From NCBI GenBank assembly GCA_027403435.1, contig DAHZDR010000288.1, forward strand, positions 1-13,355: 13,355 nt of DNA, given 5' to 3'. Below, one piece after another: positions 10,174-13,355 of the stretch. A model generated the notes under the pieces. That model saw only the letters and a program-made list of their open reading frames with translations, ran no database searches and had not been told where the DNA came from. Made by a program: the position numbers and the translations under genes. Within the stretch, counting starts at the first letter, position 1. The number at the start of each line of letters is the position of its first letter. This DNA comes from Deltaproteobacteria bacterium. Its GTDB lineage: Bacteria > Desulfobacterota > Binatia > Binatales > Binataceae.

Positions 10174-11190
10174 TCAGCCACTGTGCCCGCGACTTGGCGC
10201 GTTGCCGCGTTTCACTTCCGCAATCGCCCGTTCATGCTCCGCAAAGGAGCGCGAAAAGATGTGTGTGCCGTCATTGCGTGCAACAAAATACAGGTAATTC
10301 GTATGCGCGGGATAGAGCGCCGCGGCGATCGACGACATTCCCGGATTGGCGATCGGCCCGGGCGGCAATCCCGGTATCATATATGTGTTGAACGGAGACG
10401 CGTGATGCACCGCGGCGAGCGCCGGCGCCACTTCTCCCAGTGGACTATATTGAGCGGTCGGGTCCGACTGCAACGGCATCCCGAGCCGTAGCCGGTTATA
10501 GAAAACGCTGGCGATAACCGGCCGTTCGCCCGGCGCCTTCGCCTCCTTTTCCACTATCGACGCGATCGTCACCAACTCGCGCTCAGTGATTCCCAGCGCG
10601 AACATCCGCGCGGCGACCGCCGGCGTGAGATTCGCGTAAAAGCGCGCCAGCATCGCTTCCAGTATCGCGTTGACGCTGGCGCCCGGCGGGAATTTGTAGG
10701 TCGCCGGAAACAGGAACCCTTCGGCGCCGAGCGGCCCCAGCCCGGCCGCCTTGACTAGCGCGCCATGCCGCGCGGCGGCGTCGAATTGCCCGGCGCAGGC
10801 CAAGCCGGCCGCTTCCAACCGCTCGCCAATCTGATAGACCGTCAGGCCCTCGGGTATCGTCACCGTGATAACGACGAAATCGCCGTTCACCAGATGGCCA
10901 AGCACGCCCGGCGCCGTTTCTCCGCCGTGAAACGCATAGACCCCCGGCTTGAGCTGATTCGCCTGGCCGGTCATCTCGGCATAGATTACGAAAGCCCATC
11001 GATTGCGCACCACGCCCGCGTCAGCCAGCCGCCGCGCCGCCGTCGTCAGCGAGTCCCCCGGCTCGATCCGGACCATCCGCGGCGGCGTGAACGGTCCCGG
11101 CGGCGTGAAGACCAGCTCGGCCGCCACGGCCACCACGCCCGCCGCCGCGATCGCCAGAATTATCAGGACGATGATCACCCGCCGCGTCAT
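10174..11190 (-). CDS. mltG: Endolytic murein transglycosylase MltG (YceG family)
   Basis: 338 aa, usual length. MltG is an inner-membrane enzyme that cleaves nascent glycan strands, leaving anhydro-MurNAc ends, and is thought to help end glycan synthesis. A single membrane anchor is visible at about 5-24 (VIIVLIILAIAAAGVVAVAA). A LysM-like part follows (MVRIEPGDSLTTAARRLADAG, then VTIPEGLTVYQIGERL). The catalytic domain has ERELVTIASIVEKEA, with the catalytic glutamate among E214/E216, then SVFYNRLRLGMPLQSDPT and SPFNTYMIPGLPPGPIANPG, all hallmarks of the family. A GTG at 11193 directly precedes the ATG at 11190; neither has a clear Shine-Dalgarno. It lies 61 nt after ruvX, a pairing common in bacteria, and 21 nt before the 518-aa membrane protein gene, which puts it at the head of the MoxR cluster. 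Confidence 0.97.
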   Translation of the reverse strand: MTRRVIIVLIILAIAAAGVVAVAAELVFTPPGPFTPPRMVRIEPGDSLTTAARRLADAGVVRNRWAFVIYAEMTGQANQLKPGVYAFHGGETAPGVLGHLVNGDFVVITVTIPEGLTVYQIGERLEAAGLACAGQFDAAARHGALVKAAGLGPLGAEGFLFPATYKFPPGASVNAILEAMLARFYANLTPAVAARMFALGITERELVTIASIVEKEAKAPGERPVIASVFYNRLRLGMPLQSDPTAQYSPLGEVAPALAAVHHASPFNTYMIPGLPPGPIANPGMSSIAAALYPAHTNYLYFVARNDGTHIFSRSFAEHERAIAEVKRGNAPSRGHSG

Positions 11191-11251
11191 CACAGCTTAG
11201 CTTATCAGAAGCGGCGCGCCAGCTAATCTCCGGGCGCCGTCGGCCGGCGGC

Positions 11252-11671
11252 TCAGACTCGACCGTCACGCCGCTTCAGCCAGTGTTCGAGGATAATCGCC
11301 GCCGCCAGCGCGTCGATATGCGGCTTGGCGCGGCCGCGCCGGCCGGGCAACTCGCGCAAGCGCTCTTCCGCCTCGACGCTGCTCAGCCGTTCATCGCAAG
11401 TTTCGACCGTCAGGCCCGAAAACTCCCGCAACCGCGCCGCGAATTCTTCCGCCGCGCGCGCCGCCGGGCCAATCGTTCCATCCATATTGAGCGGCAGGCC
11501 AACGACCATCAGGGTCACGCCGCGATGCTCCAGGCGGCGCATCGTCGCGGCCAAATCGGCGCGCAGGCCGCGCCGTTCGATCGCGTCCAGCGGCAGCACC
11601 GCCGCGCCGTCGTCCTCGCTCAGCGCGAGGCCAATCCGGCGTTTACCCAAATCCAGCGCGGCAATCGCCAT
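11252..11671 (-). CDS. ruvX: RuvX/YqgF family RNase H-fold nuclease (putative pre-16S rRNA processing / Holliday junction resolvase-like)
   Basis: 139 aa, typical for the family. YqgF acts in maturation of the 16S rRNA 5' end in E. coli and has the RNase H-like fold of RuvC-type resolvases. Visible motifs are ALDLGKRRIGLALS (5-18, D7), VVGLPLNMDGT (56-66), DERLSSVEAE (93-102, E94) and KPHIDALAAAIILEHWL (116-132, D120); D7, E94 and D120 match the expected acidic triad. The ATG at 11671 is preceded by GGAG at a 6-nt spacing. A TTG at 11683 is in frame but overlaps that ribosome site, so it is not the start. It is the first gene of the minus-strand run and faces the divergent M23 peptidase gene. 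Confidence 0.94.
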   Translation of the reverse strand: MAIAALDLGKRRIGLALSEDDGAAVLPLDAIERRGLRADLAATMRRLEHRGVTLMVVGLPLNMDGTIGPAARAAEEFAARLREFSGLTVETCDERLSSVEAEERLRELPGRRGRAKPHIDALAAAIILEHWLKRRDGRV

Positions 11672-11817
11672 GCAACACTCCAATTAGCCCGTCGATGCGT
11701 CCCGTCGCAGCCACTTGTCATACGTTTTATGATATTTCCGAACCCCGCGATTTTATTGTGGAAATCCCGCTCAAAATGGGTTGATCGGCGCACTTTCGTA
11801 GCATAGCCTGAGCCGCG
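11672..11817. promoter_or_regulatory. Divergent intergenic region, probable back-to-back promoters
   Basis: 146 nt between the starts of ruvX (-) and the M23 peptidase (+), clearly richer in A/T than the rest of the window between 11715 and 11800. Minus-strand -10-like hexamers are TAAAAT (11755-11750) and TATCAT (11734-11729). A plus-strand TATGAT lies at 11728-11733. None has a good -35 at 16-18 nt, so the exact promoters are not called. A short inverted repeat, TCATA-cgttt-TATGA (11718-11732), lies in the middle and could be an operator, or chance. Confidence 0.5.
11678..11681 (-). promoter_or_regulatory. Shine-Dalgarno deciding the ruvX start
   Basis: Minus-strand GGAG, 6 nt before the ATG at 11671. 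It shares bases with the upstream in-frame TTG (11681-11683), which argues for the ATG as the true start. Confidence 0.75.
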
Positions 11818-13272
11818 ATGCATTGGGGAAACCAGCATCGCGCATGGCCCCGGATGATCACCGCCCTGACGGTCGCCATGCTTGCGACGGTCGCTTCACT
11901 ATGGCTGTTCATGACCGGCGCGCCGCACAATAGCGACGCCGATTTGGCCGCAAGCCGCCTGCTTAGTCAATCCGCCGGACAAATCGACCCGGATTACGCG
12001 GAACAACCGATGGCCGTGCGGCCCGCGCCCGCGCCGATCGTAATCACCTTGACGGTGGATCGCACCGCGCCGATTACCGCGTACCTGGAAGAGGCCGGGA
12101 TGACGCCGGCGGAAGCCGCGCGCTGGGCGGCCAGCCTGACCAGCGTCAGCTACAGCCGCAATTTACGGCGCGGCCATACGCTGACGCTTTACAAAGACCC
12201 CGAAGACGGCAGCCTGCGCGGCATCAAATACGACCTCAACGAAAATATCGCCTTCCGCGAACGTAGCTATGGCGACGGCGTCATTCGCGCATGGCAGGAG
12301 CTGATTACCTACGTTATCCAGCCGGTCGCGGTCTCCTTCAGGCTCAGCGGCGATTTCAACCGCGACGCCGCCCGCCACGACCTGCCGCGGCCGATCGTGG
12401 CGACGCTGCGCAGCGCCTTCGCCGCGCGGCATCCGCTGAACCGTCTGCCGCGCGGCGCCGACGTGGAGCTGATTTACCAGGAACGGGTCAGCCGCGACGG
12501 CGCCAGCCGCGAGATCACCGGCCTCGAGGCGGCGCAAATTCATTTCGGCGCCCAGACGCTGAGCGCCTTCGCCTTCCGCGACGCCAGCGGCCGAGTCCAT
12601 CTGTACGACGCCAACGGCGCGGCGCTGGAGCCGGCCTCGCTGCGTTTTCCCTGCAAATTCACTTACATTTCCTCCGGCTTCACCTTCCATCGCTACCATC
12701 CGATTCTGCATGAATACCGGCCGCATCTCGGCGTCGATCTCGCGACCCATTACGGCGCCCCCGTGATGGCGATCGCGGACGGCAGCGTCGAGCAGGCCGG
12801 ATGGTGCGGCGAACTCGGCCGTTGCGTCCGGATCAACCATCACGACGGCCTGATCAGCATCTACGGCCATCTCTCGGCGATTACGCCCGGCCTCAGAACC
12901 GGGCAACCGGTGCGCGTGGGCGAGATGATTGGCCGGGTCGGTTCGAGCGGACTCTCGACCGGGCCGCATCTCCATTTCGCAATCGAAAAGGACGGCCGCT
13001 ACGTCAATCCGCTGACCGCAAGCCTCGGCGCGCATAATCATGTATCGCCGCGGATGCGCGCGGTGTTCGAGCGCTTCAAGCGCGAATACGTCGCGGCGCT
13101 CGATCGGCTGCCGGCCTTCAGCGGCCATTTCAACGTCGGCCACCAAGGTTCGACCGCGCTCGCCGGCGGCGCGCCCGGCGCCACGGGGTCCGTCGCCGTT
13201 TCGGGCGCCAGCGCCAGCGTCACGCCCGCCTTGGCCATCCGCACGGTTTCCGACCGCCCGCTTACCCGCTAA
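11818..13272 (+). CDS. M23 family metallopeptidase, membrane-anchored murein endopeptidase (MepM-like)
   Basis: 484 aa. M23 enzymes are zinc endopeptidases that cut peptide crosslinks in peptidoglycan, or degenerate activators of amidases. One N-terminal membrane segment spans about 13-33, so the protein should face the periplasm. Residues 75-270 hold an OapA/LysM-like and a beta-rich region as in MepM-type proteins. The M23 domain (about 280-400) has SSGFTFHRYHPIL, HLGVDLA (H303 and D307 as zinc ligands), YGHLSA (H351) and TGPHLHFAI (H384, H386, the latter a zinc ligand). All metal and catalytic residues are present, so it should be active. The tail (about 445-484) is low-complexity Ala/Gly/Ser/Val. 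The ATG at 11818 lacks a clear ribosome site; an ATG at residue 13 is an alternative that would still keep the membrane segment. It is divergent from ruvX-mltG. Confidence 0.95.
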   Translation: MHWGNQHRAWPRMITALTVAMLATVASLWLFMTGAPHNSDADLAASRLLSQSAGQIDPDYAEQPMAVRPAPAPIVITLTVDRTAPITAYLEEAGMTPAEAARWAASLTSVSYSRNLRRGHTLTLYKDPEDGSLRGIKYDLNENIAFRERSYGDGVIRAWQELITYVIQPVAVSFRLSGDFNRDAARHDLPRPIVATLRSAFAARHPLNRLPRGADVELIYQERVSRDGASREITGLEAAQIHFGAQTLSAFAFRDASGRVHLYDANGAALEPASLRFPCKFTYISSGFTFHRYHPILHEYRPHLGVDLATHYGAPVMAIADGSVEQAGWCGELGRCVRINHHDGLISIYGHLSAITPGLRTGQPVRVGEMIGRVGSSGLSTGPHLHFAIEKDGRYVNPLTASLGAHNHVSPRMRAVFERFKREYVAALDRLPAFSGHFNVGHQGSTALAGGAPGATGSVAVSGASASVTPALAIRTVSDRPLTR

Positions 13273-13355
13273 CCCCCCCCGCCGCGCGCCGCGGTTAACG
13301 CAAAGGACCTAATATCGGCTAACGATAAAAAGCTTCGCCCGCGACACGTTCCCAA

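Noticed and set aside
11194..11251. Regulatory element between ruvX and mltG
   Set aside because: There is a 6-bp inverted repeat (TTAGCT at 11197-11202 and AGCTAA at 11221-11226) 18 nt apart, and a GGCGCGCC palindrome. Both are within chance for this composition, and there is no T-run.
11672..11683. TTG start at 11683 for ruvX (143 aa)
   Set aside because: The TTG overlaps the GGAG that serves the ATG at 11671, and family members start right at the MAIAALDLG-type strand.
12163..13146. 327-aa open frame on the minus strand opposite the M23 peptidase
   Set aside because: No family match by eye, and the plus strand carries intact M23 zinc motifs.
13273..13355. Possible terminator or promoter after the M23 gene
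   Set aside because: There is a run of eight C and a 5-bp stem CCGCG-cgc-CGCGG (13282-13294), but no T-run. A TAATAT at 13310-13315 lacks any -35. Nothing firm can be called in these 83 nt.

Overview
The window is a GC-rich, densely coded bacterial chromosome segment. A MltG-type lytic transglycosylase, an M23 endopeptidase with an N-terminal membrane anchor, and a MoxR/BatA-type cluster point to a Gram-negative-type cell envelope. I cannot place the organism more precisely. High GC, near-absent intergenic space and long open frames on the antisense strand suit a soil or sediment proteobacterium or a related deep lineage, but that is inference. I see no mobile element, CRISPR array, rRNA or tRNA.

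Layout. Positions 1-1083 (+) hold the C-terminal part of an ATP-dependent DNA ligase that enters from the left edge. It converges on a long minus-strand gene run from 11671 down to 1118. In transcription order the run is ruvX, mltG, a 518-aa membrane protein with a Gly/Ser/Lys linker, a MoxR AAA+ ATPase, a DUF58 protein, a BatA-type membrane protein with a degenerate VWA motif, an 864-aa membrane protein with two VWA domains, and a DAO-family FAD oxidoreductase. Gaps inside this run are 61, 21, 16, 2, 9, 2 and 12 nt, so the last seven genes look like one transcription unit, with stop/start coupling at moxR/DUF58 and at the BatA/dual-VWA junction. A perfect 12-bp hairpin fills the 34-nt gap between the convergent ligase and oxidoreductase genes. 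Upstream of ruvX, a 146-nt relatively AT-rich divergent region separates the run from a plus-strand M23 peptidase gene (11818-13272). The last 83 nt hold no gene that I can see.

How the genes may work together. MoxR ATPases act with VWA-domain partners as chaperone-like machines that mature or remodel client proteins. This locus has a MoxR ATPase, four VWA modules in three proteins, and an additional membrane protein. It sits directly behind mltG and near an M23 peptidase, which suggests an envelope role. The co-transcribed FAD oxidoreductase is the one soluble enzyme in the unit and is a candidate client or effector. The individual families are known. The specific combination, and the link to the oxidoreductase and to MltG, are the parts that deserve attention.
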